64,000 nucleotides of DNA from Silvibacterium bohemicum. Lineage in GTDB: Bacteria; Acidobacteriota; Terriglobia; Terriglobales; Acidobacteriaceae. The stretch lies in the NCBI RefSeq assembly GCF_001006305.1, contig NZ_LBHJ01000004.1, positions 248,001 through 312,000 on the forward strand. The letters run 5' to 3'. The position numbers were made by a program, and so were the translations under genes. Under the pieces are notes generated by a model, which saw only the letters and a program-made list of their open reading frames with translations, made no database searches and had not been told where the DNA came from. This document shows, piece by piece, positions 1 to 8,411 of the stretch; position 1 is the first letter of the stretch; each line of letters starts with the position of its first letter.

Positions 1-414
1 GAGTCCAAGCCGGTCGTCTACTGCGAAGAGTGGGGCAAGCCGCTCATCCACTCCCAGCTTTGGGTCAAGGAACTCGTCGAGGCGGCGGGTGGGATTTTTC
101 TCGGCGAGCCCGGCACCCATACCCAGCCGGAAGCCATCGCGGAGGCCAATCCCGATATATTTCTGGCGGCGTGGTGCGGAGCGGGAGACAGGGTTCCGCT
201 GGAGAAGATCGTTCAGCAGCGCGGCTGGGAGCAGTTAGATGCCGTTCAGAATCGCCGCGTCTACTGCATTGCGGATGAGCTGCTGAACACTCCCGGCCCC
301 AATCTTCTGGAAGGCCTCCAAGCGCTGGCTCAAGCCATCCATCCTGACGTATTTGGTACTATCACAACGGCTTTCGGACGGCAGATTGAGCCACATGTGC
401 CAGCAGGAGTCTAA
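1..414 (+). CDS. Periplasmic binding protein, BtuF-like (5' partial)
   Basis: The 5' end is cut by the window; 137 residues remain, in frame from base 1. The text has the C-terminal lobe of a cobalamin/siderophore ABC-transporter binding protein (BtuF/FecB, PeriBP type III): a GG-x-FLGEPG turn, EAIAEANPDIFLAAW (the usual 'P D ... I' strand naming the residue set that faces the ligand), then GWEQLDAVQNRRVY and a final helix. Known members capture corrinoid or ferric chelate in the periplasm and pass it to BtuCD-type permeases. The permease genes must lie upstream, outside the window. The substrate cannot be assigned; corrinoid is the most likely. The following Nudix gene begins inside or just after this gene. 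Confidence 0.7.
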   Translation, partial: ESKPVVYCEEWGKPLIHSQLWVKELVEAAGGIFLGEPGTHTQPEAIAEANPDIFLAAWCGAGDRVPLEKIVQQRGWEQLDAVQNRRVYCIADELLNTPGPNLLEGLQALAQAIHPDVFGTITTAFGRQIEPHVPAGV

Positions 415-856
415 ACTCTTAAATACGGTGGAAGAACTGGTCTCCCAAAACGGCGTCAAGACGGTGCGCTTTGTCGCAGCGGGTCTGATTCTGCGCGGAG
501 AAGAAGTTCTGATCTGCCAGCGGCGTCCCGATCAACCCATGGCGCTCAAATGGGAGTTCCCCGGCGGCAAGATCGAAGCCGGCGAGAGCGCCGAACAGGC
601 TCTGGCCCGGGAGCTGGATGAGGAGCTGGGCATTGCCGCAGAAGTTGGCTCGCGCGTAGCTCGCACTCGCCACACCTATCGCAGCGGCGGCGCGGTTGAC
701 CTGCAATTTTTTGCGGTTCACGCCTTTCGCGGCGAAGTGACCAATCGCATCTTCCACGATGTGCGCTGGGTAGCCTTGCGAGAGCTGACGTCTTACGACT
801 TTCTCGCCGCCGACCGCAATCTCATTCGCGATTTGGCCGCGGGCAAGTTGCTTTGA
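395..856 (+). CDS. mutT: MutT-type Nudix hydrolase (8-oxo-dGTP diphosphatase-like)
   Basis: A 153-residue protein with a complete Nudix box at residues 58-80 (G-x5-E-x7-REL-x-EE-L-GI). The preceding WEFPGGK and the CQRRP strand are typical of MutT/NudG, which hydrolyse oxidised or methylated nucleoside triphosphates to monophosphates. The start is uncertain: ATG 395 overlaps the end of the BtuF-like gene by 20 nt, GTG 428 lies after it, and an AGGAG at 405-409 fits neither well. MutT proteins usually have about 130 residues, so the GTG start (142 residues) is a real alternative. Family is certain; exact substrate (8-oxo-dGTP versus modified pyrimidines) is not. Confidence 0.85.
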   Translation: MCQQESKLLNTVEELVSQNGVKTVRFVAAGLILRGEEVLICQRRPDQPMALKWEFPGGKIEAGESAEQALARELDEELGIAAEVGSRVARTRHTYRSGGAVDLQFFAVHAFRGEVTNRIFHDVRWVALRELTSYDFLAADRNLIRDLAAGKLL

Positions 857-860
857 AATA

Positions 861-882
861 GGGGATAGGGTTTAGGGTGCAG
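861..882. repeat. TAGGG-rich dispersed repeat, copy 1
   Basis: A 22-bp stretch built of GGGGATAGGG and TAGGGTGCAG blocks between the convergent ends of the Nudix and NRAMP genes. It matches 55389-55410 at 21 of 22 positions. No transposase or clear hairpin accompanies it. Confidence 0.6.
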
Positions 883-890
883 GCGGTCTA

Positions 891-2132
891 TCAGTGGCTG
901 CTGTGCAGCATCAGCATCACTGACAGGATGCTGACCACAATTGCTGTCAGCCATGCGATGGCATTGAACCAGCGGGAGTTCACATGCTCACCCATCAAGT
1001 CCTTGCGATTGATCAACAGCAGCATCAGAACAATCACGATCGGCAGCAGAATTCCGTTCAGCACCTGCGATTCAACAGACCACTTGATGAGCGGGAAGTT
1101 GGGGATGAGCACCACCGCAGCGCCCCCGGCGATCAGGATGGTATAGAGCCAGTAAAAGATCGGCGCTTCTTTGAACTTACGGTCGACGCCAGACTCCAAC
1201 CCCAAGCCCTCGCAGACTACGTAGGCTGTAGAAAGCGGTAGCACCGACGCGGCAAAGAACGAGGCGTTGAAGAGGCCCACGGCGAAAAGCAGGAAGGAAT
1301 AAGCTCCGGCGAGCGGCTTCATGGCCTGTGCCGCGTCTGCCGCTGAGCGGATCGAGCCTATGCCATGGACGTAAAGCGTTGCCGCGCAGGCCACGATGAT
1401 GAACCACGCCACCACATCGGTGAAGATCGAGCCAACGATCACATCCAGCCGCGAAGCCGCGTAGTTCTTTGCGGTGACACCCTTCTCTACGATGGAGGAC
1501 TGCAGGTAAAACTGCATCCAGGGCGCGATGGTTGTGCCGATGACCGCGATGACCACATACAGGTATTCGTGATTCTGCCAGGTCGATCGCGCCGGAAGCT
1601 TGACCGTATCCACCAGGGCCGTGTGCCAGCTGGGCTGCGAGAGCACTCCGGCGATGATGTAGCTAACGTAAAAGACGGAGGCCGCGAGAAAGACCTTTTC
1701 TACTTTCTTGTAGTCACCCCTCACCGCCAGCAGCCACACCAGCGTGCTGCAGATGGGCACGGAAATATATTTACTCAGCCCGAACAGTTCCAGGCTCTCG
1801 GCGATACCCGCGAATTCGCCGATGACATTGCCGAAATTGACCAGCACCAGCAGGAACATCACGATCACCGTGATGCGCAGCCCGAACTCCTCGCGGATGA
1901 GGTCGCTCAGCCCTTTGCCCGTCACCGCGCCCATGCGCGCGCACATCTCCTGCACGACATAGAGCGACAGCGTGATGGGAATCATCGTCCACAGCAGCTC
2001 GTAGCCGTACTGCGCGCCGGCCTGCGAGTAGGTGAGGATGCCGTTGGGATCGTTGTCTACATTGGCGGTGATGAAACCTGGCCCCAGCACGGCGAGGAAC
2101 AGCAGAATCCGGATTCGCCAGCGCTTGAGCAT
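891..2132 (-). CDS. NRAMP-family divalent metal transporter, NRMT-like
   Basis: About 413 residues and 11 predicted membrane segments. TM1 carries LGPGFITANVDNDPNGI (residues 16-32), where classical NRAMP (MntH) has the metal-binding DPGN. TM6 carries GTTIAPWMQ (199-207), where MntH has the binding methionine in MPHN. Loss of that methionine is a mark of the NRAMP-related magnesium transporters (NRMT), which move Mg2+ and Mn2+; this is family knowledge, and the transport of Mg here is inference. The first in-frame ATG is at 2132; a TTG at 2231 would add 33 residues and overlap the upstream gene by 26 nt. The gene directly follows a PRC/MgtE_N/CBS protein, a likely cytosolic metal sensor. Confidence 0.85.
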   Translation of the reverse strand: MLKRWRIRILLFLAVLGPGFITANVDNDPNGILTYSQAGAQYGYELLWTMIPITLSLYVVQEMCARMGAVTGKGLSDLIREEFGLRITVIVMFLLVLVNFGNVIGEFAGIAESLELFGLSKYISVPICSTLVWLLAVRGDYKKVEKVFLAASVFYVSYIIAGVLSQPSWHTALVDTVKLPARSTWQNHEYLYVVIAVIGTTIAPWMQFYLQSSIVEKGVTAKNYAASRLDVIVGSIFTDVVAWFIIVACAATLYVHGIGSIRSAADAAQAMKPLAGAYSFLLFAVGLFNASFFAASVLPLSTAYVVCEGLGLESGVDRKFKEAPIFYWLYTILIAGGAAVVLIPNFPLIKWSVESQVLNGILLPIVIVLMLLLINRKDLMGEHVNSRWFNAIAWLTAIVVSILSVMLMLHSSH

Positions 2133-2205
2133 GGGTAGGGTGACATCAATCTCTTCAATTGAATTTTGAGCGGAGTTCCTCAGCCGAACATACCAGAGAC
2201 CGGCG

Positions 2206-3504
2206 TTATCTGCCTGCTCTGAGGAAGGCAATTACGTGATCGGCCTCGATCACGCCGGCGAGCCTTCCTTTGCTATCCAAAATGGGCAGCGCCCGCAAGT
2301 TATAGCGATCGAAAAGATCCGCGACCCGGTCCTGATGCGCGTCGGCCGGGCAGGTGATGAAACGAGATTCCGACAAGACTTCCAAGCGGCTCTCGGGCAA
2401 TGCCAGCACGATGCGGGCTAGAGGAACTACTCCTTTGAGTACTTCTTCCGCATCGAGCAAGTACACCTCGGTAATAGTTTCGATGTCACCTTCAAACTCC
2501 CGAAGAGCCTGAATCGCATCGCCCACGATAGCCGTGTTCGGCACCGAGACATACTCCGTGGTCATGCGCCCGGCGGCCGAGTTCTCGCGGAACTCCAGCA
2601 GCTCTTCGACCTCTTGCCGGTCTTCCGGATCCATCTCCTCGAGAATGGCCTCGGAGCGCGCCTCCGGCAGCTCGGCGAGCAGATCGGCCGCAGCCGATGG
2701 GTCCATCTCCTCGACGATGCCCGCAGCAGTCTCCGAATCCAGCGACTCCATCATCGATTTCTGCAGCTTCGGTTCGACCTCTTCCAGCGCCTCGGCCGCA
2801 ACCTCTTCATCGAGTGTGGTCAGGATGGCCTCGCGCTCTGCTGGAGCCAGGTCCTCGAGGATGTCGGCAATGTCGGAAGGATGGAGCTGCGCCAGGCGTT
2901 CGTGCTCGATGTTCAGCTTCACGCGGCGGGCGGGGTCGACTTCGATCATGTCGACGAAATCCCATGGGATTACCCGGGCGGGCACCTTTCGAGCCAGGGA
3001 ATCGATGGTCGCCTTCGGCAATGCACCCTGGAAGATCCGCCGCACTGCACCGCGCAGGCCAACTTCGACCTCGCGCACCCTCAGGTCTTCGACCGCGCCA
3101 CTCCGCGAACCGCTATCGATTGAGACATCGCCGGCGACTGCATCCGCGGCAAACCACTGCAGGTCGACATCGTTGACGCGCACCACTTTGCGCCCGTGTA
3201 CATCGATGATCTGGCGATCGAGCAGGTCCTGGCGCAACAAAATGTAGTTCTCGTCACCGCGAAGCGGACGCAGCCCGGCTTCGGGCCGCAGCTCGAGTGT
3301 GCCGCTTGGCGTCTGGCGAACTTCTGTCGCAGCTACCAGCTCTCGCCCATGCCGGGATTTCAACACCAGCCCTAACACCTTGCCGGCGTCGCTTCCCGTG
3401 CCCACAGCTAAGTCCGCCACTTTTCCGCGCAGCTTGCCGTGAACGTCGGTGACCGGCGTCCCCATCAGCGAGGTAAGAGTCGTCGTGGGCTGTTTTTCAT
3501 GCAT
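2206..3504 (-). CDS. PRC-barrel / MgtE_N / CBS-domain protein
   Basis: A soluble 432-residue protein. Two PRC-barrel-like segments (about residues 12-90 and 95-150), an acidic helical MgtE intracellular N-domain (about 190-305, with the repeated LHPSDIADILEDL and EEMDPSAAADLLAELP superhelix motifs), and a CBS pair (about 310-430, ending in LRALPILDSKGRLAGVIEADHV). In the MgtE Mg2+ channel this N-CBS block binds Mg2+ and gates the pore, but here there is no membrane domain. It starts at an ATG divergent from an APC permease and lies upstream of the NRAMP-like gene on the same strand. I infer it senses or gates for that transporter. Such free MgtE_N proteins next to NRAMP genes occur in other bacteria. 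Confidence 0.85.
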   Translation of the reverse strand: MHEKQPTTTLTSLMGTPVTDVHGKLRGKVADLAVGTGSDAGKVLGLVLKSRHGRELVAATEVRQTPSGTLELRPEAGLRPLRGDENYILLRQDLLDRQIIDVHGRKVVRVNDVDLQWFAADAVAGDVSIDSGSRSGAVEDLRVREVEVGLRGAVRRIFQGALPKATIDSLARKVPARVIPWDFVDMIEVDPARRVKLNIEHERLAQLHPSDIADILEDLAPAEREAILTTLDEEVAAEALEEVEPKLQKSMMESLDSETAAGIVEEMDPSAAADLLAELPEARSEAILEEMDPEDRQEVEELLEFRENSAAGRMTTEYVSVPNTAIVGDAIQALREFEGDIETITEVYLLDAEEVLKGVVPLARIVLALPESRLEVLSESRFITCPADAHQDRVADLFDRYNLRALPILDSKGRLAGVIEADHVIAFLRAGR

Positions 3505-3638
3505 CTTTGCGGTTTCCCTACTCCTTGGCGAAGGTCATTTGCGGGCTGCTTCCACCCGCTGTCTCCGATGAAGTCTATAACGTTTCGCTGCGCATTTTCC
3601 GATGGGCTGCGCTCAATCTATGCGACTATTTCCGAACC

Positions 3639-5063
3639 ATGTCCGAAGTTCTTCCTACCTCTTCCGCGGCTGAGCACCGCCTCCACCGGCAGCTCGGCCT
3701 GCGCGACCTTGTGCTCACACAAATCCTCTGTGTCGTAGGCAGCTCCTGGGTCGGAGTCGCGGCCGGCCTGGGCCGCGCTCAGACGGTGACCTGGGTCGCA
3801 GCCATGCTGATTTTCTATGTGCCGATGGCCGCAGCCGTCATCGGCCTGAATCGTGAGATGCCGCTCGAGGGCGGCCTCTATGTCTGGGCACACCAGGCAT
3901 TCGGCGATCTCATCGGCTTCCTCACCGCATGGAATATCTGGGTCTATGGGATCGCCGTCACCGCGACAATCCTCTACGCGACGCCTACAGAGATCGCTTA
4001 TCTGGCCGGCCCCTCAACCGCATGGCTGCCGGAGAATCATCTCGCGTCCCTGGCCATTGTCACCGTCATGATCGCCGGCATCACCGTCTCCGCGCTGCGC
4101 GGCCTCGAAATCGGCAAGTGGATCCACAACATCGGCGGCATCGCGATCCTCATCGTCTTCGCCGCTTTGATCCTGCTGCCGGTATGGGCGCTTTCCCGCC
4201 AAATGCCGATTCACTGGACGCCTTTCGCCATCCAGCTTCCATCGCGCGATCTGCGTTCTCTCGCTCTCTTCGGGCAGATGATCTTCGGAGCGCAGTGCGG
4301 CCTGGAATACATCGCCATCCTGGCTGGGGAGAGCAAGCATCCGGCGCGCAGCATCGGCCGATCCGTCTGGATCTCCTCACCCATCATCTGCGCCATGTTC
4401 ATTCTGGGAACCGGCTCGGTGCTGGCCTTCAGCCGGCCCGGCCATATCGACTTCATCGCGCCTATTCCGCAGACCCTGCGCATCGCGCTGGGCAACACCG
4501 GCATCGGCAGCGCCGTCGCGATCACTGCGATTTTTCTTCTCGAACTGCGGCTGATCGGAGCCTCCAGCTACATCTTCACCGGCATCACCCGCCTGCCCAT
4601 GGCCGCGGGCTGGGACGATCTCGTTCCCGCCTGGTTCACGCGCCTGCACCCGCGCTGGAAGACGCCGTCGAATTCCATCCTCTGCACCGCCGCCCTGGTT
4701 TTTTTGCTGGCCGTGGTGGCCAGCATCGGCGTTCATGCGCAGGAGGCGTTCCAGCTGCTCGCCAACGCCAGTTCAACCCACTACGAGCTGGCCTATCTGG
4801 CCATGTTCGCCATACCGCTAGCAGGAGCCGCCACGCTTCGACGGCGGTTATCGACATCGCTCAAGGTGCTCTCGGCCGTCGGTTTCTGCGCCACTCTGTT
4901 CAGCCTTTTGATATCAGCCTATCCATTCGTCGACGTGATCAACGCCAAGGCCTACGCCGCCAAAATCCTCGGTACGACCCTCGTCAGCAATTTCATCGGC
5001 ACGTTGTTTTACCTGCGACGCAAACGCATCGTGCGGGAAGAAGTGAAAGCGCTGCCCAGTTAA
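3639..5063 (+). CDS. APC-superfamily amino acid permease
   Basis: 474 residues with about 12 hydrophobic segments. The start of the fold reads LGLRDLVLTQILCVVGSSWVGVAAGLGRA, the glycine-rich broken TM1 of APC transporters, followed by PLEGGLYVWAHQAFGDLIGFLTAWNIW (TM2-TM3), the usual EGGxYxW motif. Proton-coupled amino acid or amine import is expected; the substrate is unknown. ATG 3639 was chosen because the segment before it (from 3507) is unlike any family N-terminus and lies in the divergent promoter gap. The gene stands alone and is followed by a hairpin at 5070-5093. Confidence 0.85.
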   Translation: MSEVLPTSSAAEHRLHRQLGLRDLVLTQILCVVGSSWVGVAAGLGRAQTVTWVAAMLIFYVPMAAAVIGLNREMPLEGGLYVWAHQAFGDLIGFLTAWNIWVYGIAVTATILYATPTEIAYLAGPSTAWLPENHLASLAIVTVMIAGITVSALRGLEIGKWIHNIGGIAILIVFAALILLPVWALSRQMPIHWTPFAIQLPSRDLRSLALFGQMIFGAQCGLEYIAILAGESKHPARSIGRSVWISSPIICAMFILGTGSVLAFSRPGHIDFIAPIPQTLRIALGNTGIGSAVAITAIFLLELRLIGASSYIFTGITRLPMAAGWDDLVPAWFTRLHPRWKTPSNSILCTAALVFLLAVVASIGVHAQEAFQLLANASSTHYELAYLAMFAIPLAGAATLRRRLSTSLKVLSAVGFCATLFSLLISAYPFVDVINAKAYAAKILGTTLVSNFIGTLFYLRRKRIVREEVKALPS

Positions 5064-5069
5064 ACCGCC

Positions 5070-5093
5070 AATCAGCATCGGGTGATGCTGATT
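5070..5093 (+). terminator. Hairpin after the APC permease
   Basis: Perfect 10-bp stem AATCAGCATC / GATGCTGATT with a GGGT loop, beginning 6 nt after the stop codon. No T-run follows, so it could be an mRNA 3' stabiliser rather than an intrinsic terminator. Confidence 0.6.
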
Positions 5094-5245
5094 GAAACGG
5101 CTCGGGTCTGGATGGGGTGAGAGCGTGCTTGCGCCGCATTACTTTTATGAAAAACTTATTGGTTTGAATGAAGCCAGCGGCAGCCTAGATCAACACTTGC
5201 TTGACATTAGCGCCCCCAGCAAGCAAACTGCCTCGTACGGGCTGG

Positions 5246-5261
5246 TTTGGTTTTAACCAAA
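5246..5261. promoter_or_regulatory. Inverted repeat before the RsbW-like gene
   Basis: TTTGGTT-TT-AACCAAA, 7-bp arms, ends 2 nt before the AAGGA ribosome-binding site of the gene at 5272. It could be an operator or a small stem covering the ribosome-binding site. A TTGACA at 5201-5206 may be a -35 element, but no good -10 follows at the right spacing. Confidence 0.35.
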
Positions 5262-5271
5262 TAAGGACGTC

Positions 5272-5736
5272 ATGCCGCATCGCGAGGAAGAGCACTTGAC
5301 GGGACAACAGGCAAGCCGGATCACTTACACACTCGAGTCCTCGCTGGACAGCGTGAACAAGGTGGAACAGACCGCCGAGCAGATGGCCAAGAAGGCCGGG
5401 ATCGACGAAGACGAAATCTTCAAGATCACCATGGCGGTGCGCGAGGCAGCCGTCAACGCCGTGCTGCATGGCAACTCGTACGACCCTGACAAGCGCATCA
5501 CGGCATCCTTCGAAAACACCGGAGAATCGCTGGTCATCCGCATTGCCGATCAGGGCAAAGGCCTGGATCCCGCCACCCTGCCTGATCCTCTTGCACCGGA
5601 AAATCTTCTGCGTGGCTCCGGCCGCGGCATCTTCCTCATTCGCTCCTTCATGGATGAGGTACACTTCAAGCAATTACATCCCGGAACTGAAATGACGCTC
5701 ATTAAACATCTGGGGACAGCTCAAACAGGCAGCTAA
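5272..5736 (+). CDS. Anti-sigma factor kinase, RsbW/SpoIIAB-like
   Basis: 154 residues with a GHKL-type ATPase fold (HATPase_c_2). The N box is [15 protein letters not shown] (E58 and N62), the G1 box ADQGKGLDP (about 97-105), and the ATP-lid region [16 protein letters not shown]. Known members bind a sigma factor and phosphorylate a STAS antagonist on serine. The ATG at 5272 has AAGGA at 5263-5267. The next gene, 13 nt on, encodes the matching STAS protein, which supports a partner-switch. No sigma factor or PP2C phosphatase gene is adjacent, so the target is unknown. Confidence 0.85.
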   Translation: MPHREEEHLTGQQASRITYTLESSLDSVNKVEQTAEQMAKKAGIDEDEIFKITMAVREAAVNAVLHGNSYDPDKRITASFENTGESLVIRIADQGKGLDPATLPDPLAPENLLRGSGRGIFLIRSFMDEVHFKQLHPGTEMTLIKHLGTAQTGS

Positions 5737-5749
5737 GGAGGGACTTTAC

Positions 5750-6100
5750 GTGAGTATGAAGGTATCTACCCGTCAGGTTGACGGCATCACCATTCTTGAT
5801 CTCAGCGGACGCATCACCCTCGGTGAGGGCAGTGTGCAATTGCGCGACTCCGTCAGAGATCTGTTGGCCAAGGGTTCGAAGTACATCCTGCTGAACCTCG
5901 CCGATGTGAATTACATCGATAGCTCGGGGATCGGCGAACTGGTCAGCGCCTACACCACCGTTCGCAACCAGGGCGGCGAACTGAAGCTCTTGAACCTGAC
6001 CAAAAAGGTTCATGATCTCCTCCAGATCACGAAGCTTTATACCGTCTTCGACGTCAAGGACGACGAAGCCAGCGCCATCGCGTCTTACACCCGCGCCTGA
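5750..6100 (+). CDS. Anti-sigma factor antagonist, STAS domain (RsbV/SpoIIAA-like)
   Basis: 116 residues forming one STAS domain. The phospho-acceptor loop [12 protein letters not shown] is intact (Ser58/Ser59), preceded by the ILLNLADV strand. The start is a GTG with a strong AAGGAGGG at 5735-5742; the ATG two codons later is the alternative. In the known mechanism the unphosphorylated antagonist takes the RsbW-like kinase away from its sigma factor, and phosphorylation of the loop serine reverses this. Cotranscription with the kinase gene is very likely (13-nt gap, terminator only after this gene). Confidence 0.88.
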   Translation: MSMKVSTRQVDGITILDLSGRITLGEGSVQLRDSVRDLLAKGSKYILLNLADVNYIDSSGIGELVSAYTTVRNQGGELKLLNLTKKVHDLLQITKLYTVFDVKDDEASAIASYTRA

Positions 6101-6183
6101 TCCTTTCGTTCGACATAGGGATCAGCCTCCTCCCGATCCCGACAGATTCCGAGCCAGATCCGGACCGTCATTCAGTACGAAAG

Positions 6184-6220
6184 AGCCGCTCCACGCAATG
6201 TCATCGCGGAGCGGCTTTTC
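6184..6220 (+). terminator. Terminator of the anti-sigma/antagonist operon
   Basis: 9-bp stem AGCCGCTCC (6184-6192) / GGAGCGGCT (6208-6216), followed by TTTTC. It lies between convergent genes and could also act for the HD-GYP gene on the other strand. Confidence 0.7.
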
Positions 6221-6234
6221 AGTTTTGCGCAAGG

Positions 6235-7626
6235 CTAGCGGAAGAGAGCGGCGCGCAGAGCCTCGAAGCAGATGGGGTCCAGCTTGGCTGGGACATCCTT
6301 GCTCATGATGGCGAAGACCTCTTCGTCGCTGAGGCTAGCGCGGTAGGGCCGATCCTCGGAGAGTGCGCCGTAGACGTCGGCGACAGCTATGATGCGGGCC
6401 TCGAGCGGAAGCTGTTCTGCGGTGAAGCCGTTCGGATACCCGCTGCCGTCCAATCGCTCGTGGTGCCGGCTGGCTACTGCGGCCAGTTCGATGAAGGGCT
6501 CGATCCTTTCCAGGATCTTCTGGGTGTGTATCGGATGCTGGCGCACAGACTGCCATTCCTCGGCAGTGAGCTTTCCTGGCTTGTCCAGGATGGTGTTGGA
6601 AACAGCCAGCTTGCCTACATCATGCAGCAGAGCGGCACGCCATACCAGCTTCTGCCTCTCGGGAGCCAATCCCAATTGCACCGCGATCTTGACGGCGGCG
6701 CGGGTCACTCCGATCGAGTGACGGTAAGTGAATGACGACTTGGCGTCCACTACGTCAGCAAAGGCTTCGCAAACTCTGTCCACCTGCGAGGCGGTCGTCG
6801 CTCCGGCCTCCGGGGCGAGATCCAGCACTTCCCAGCGATCCTCTTCGGCGCTTCGTTCGCACCACAGATTTCCAGCGTGATGGAGCGACTCGGCCGCCAT
6901 CACCAGCTCTGGGTCGAACCAGCGGCCGCTGCGCTCTCGCGCCACGCGAACTGCCGTCTCCGGTCCCCGATCGGTGGCGAAGACATCCAGATTCTGTGCC
7001 AGCGACATGATCCGCGACGCCAGCGGGATTTCGTCCCTGCGCAGGCTGCCCGGATAACCGCCGCCGTCCCAATGCTCGTCGAGATGACGGATGGCATTGG
7101 CCGTGGTTTCTCCCAAACCGATCTTGAGAGCGATCTGCGCGCCGCGATCGCAGCGCAGCTGGATCACCTCTTCATTGTTGCGGTGTTGATGGATACCCAT
7201 TTCGGCAATACGCAAGGCACGCGCGACAGGGTTGGCGTTGGGCAACACGTTCTTCCACAACACCGAGAGGGTTCCCATGGACACTTTGGTCCAGTCTTCG
7301 AGCTTGATGCGGCGTTTGATCTCCCGGTCGTCTCCGCCGACGATCTCGCACATCCTCGCGGCGTTGCTGCTGCAGCCCGAGTCCTTCAAAAGGAGCGCGT
7401 AGTAGAGGGACTTTCGCTCGTCGGAGGTCAGACCCAGCTCTTTGGCAAGCTTCATGCCAATCACGCAGCTGCGCAACGCGTGTCCGGGCACCGCGCCCTC
7501 GGTCAGATCCAAAGCCAGAGAGAGCGCCGACACGATTTCAGACAGCGAGATGCTAGACCCTTCGGCGGGCGGCGGCTGCCATAAATAAGGTGCTTCTATT
7601 AACGTTTTCGCGCTCACGGAAGCCAT
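6235..7626 (-). CDS. Tandem HD-GYP-domain phosphodiesterase-like protein
   Basis: 463 residues in two halves. The C-terminal half is a standard HD-GYP domain: HD at 335-336 (LLHDVGK), second HP helix, then HHERLDGSGYPNG at 388-400; such domains break down cyclic di-GMP or other cyclic dinucleotides at a metal centre. The N-terminal half keeps the GYP part (WDGGGYPG, 186-193), but the HD pair is KD (LLLKDSGCSSNAARM, 81-82), so a metal ligand is missing and that half may be regulatory. ATG 7626 is chosen; a TTG at 7671 would add 15 residues. No membrane or receiver domain is present, so it is cytosolic. Confidence 0.82.
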   Translation of the reverse strand: MASVSAKTLIEAPYLWQPPPAEGSSISLSEIVSALSLALDLTEGAVPGHALRSCVIGMKLAKELGLTSDERKSLYYALLLKDSGCSSNAARMCEIVGGDDREIKRRIKLEDWTKVSMGTLSVLWKNVLPNANPVARALRIAEMGIHQHRNNEEVIQLRCDRGAQIALKIGLGETTANAIRHLDEHWDGGGYPGSLRRDEIPLASRIMSLAQNLDVFATDRGPETAVRVARERSGRWFDPELVMAAESLHHAGNLWCERSAEEDRWEVLDLAPEAGATTASQVDRVCEAFADVVDAKSSFTYRHSIGVTRAAVKIAVQLGLAPERQKLVWRAALLHDVGKLAVSNTILDKPGKLTAEEWQSVRQHPIHTQKILERIEPFIELAAVASRHHERLDGSGYPNGFTAEQLPLEARIIAVADVYGALSEDRPYRASLSDEEVFAIMSKDVPAKLDPICFEALRAALFR

Positions 7627-7731
7627 TTCTAGGGATATATAGGGCAGACTAGCATCGGGCAGGAGGCGCAAAAATGGCTCGATGGTGGGATAAAAGGAAT
7701 CTCCTGCTACCGCGTCAAAAATGATTTAAAA

Positions 7732-7760
7732 GAAAAAGCCCGAGGCAAAGGCCTCGGGCT
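7732..7760 (-). terminator. Terminator of the TPM-LemA operon
   Basis: On the minus strand AGCCCGAGGC-CTTT-GCCTCGGGCT is followed by TTTTCTTTT. It begins 27 nt after the lemA-like stop codon. Confidence 0.85.
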
Positions 7761-7787
7761 TCGATAGTGCTGTTTTCGATCTTCTAG

Positions 7788-8369
7788 TTAGAACTTGACC
7801 GTTGGGGCTGTCTTCGACGCCTCGCTGGCCTCGAAGTAGGCATTGTTCGGCTGGAAGCCTGCCATCCCCGCCCAGATGCTGTTGGGAAATTGGCGGATGA
7901 AGGTGTTGTAGTCCTGCAAGGTCTGGTTATACCGGCGCCGTTCTACAGCGATGCGGTTTTCCGTGCCTTCCAGTTGGTCCTGCAGCTGCAGGAAATTTTC
8001 GTTGGCCTTGAGATTCGGATAGCTTTCCGACAACGCCAGTAGCCGTCCGAGAGCCCCATCCAGCTGGCCATTGGCCTGGATCTTTCCTTGAGGATCATGG
8101 GCGTTCAATAACGCCGAACGTGCGCTCGCGATATCATCGAAGACCTTCTCTTCGTGCGTCGCATAACCCTTGACCGTCGCCACCAGGTTCGGGATCAGGT
8201 CAGCCCGCCGCTGCAGGACGACGTCTACCTGTGACCACTGGGCGCGCACCGCCTCCTGTTTCGCAACCATCTGATTCTTGGCGCTGACATAGCTGCCGAA
8301 GACCATCAGCACTATGATCAGCAGCACCGCCACAATACCGATTCCAACCCACAAGCCGCGACGCATCAT
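7788..8369 (-). CDS. lemA: LemA family protein
   Basis: 193 residues: one N-terminal membrane anchor (residues 6-27), then a long helical domain with the family hallmark VVLQRRADLIPNLVATVKGYATHEEKVFDDIASAR and the closing PNSIWAGMAGFQPNNAYFEA. LemA proteins are anchored envelope proteins of unclear biochemical role. A GGGAG lies about 10 nt before the start. The gene follows a TPM-domain gene by 42 nt; LemA plus TPM (YgcG-like) is a very common pair, which suggests a shared envelope function. Confidence 0.92.
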   Translation of the reverse strand: MMRRGLWVGIGIVAVLLIIVLMVFGSYVSAKNQMVAKQEAVRAQWSQVDVVLQRRADLIPNLVATVKGYATHEEKVFDDIASARSALLNAHDPQGKIQANGQLDGALGRLLALSESYPNLKANENFLQLQDQLEGTENRIAVERRRYNQTLQDYNTFIRQFPNSIWAGMAGFQPNNAYFEASEASKTAPTVKF

Positions 8370-8411
8370 CGTATCGTTCTCCCGATTTCCAAACCTTTGA
8401 GTATCGTTATC

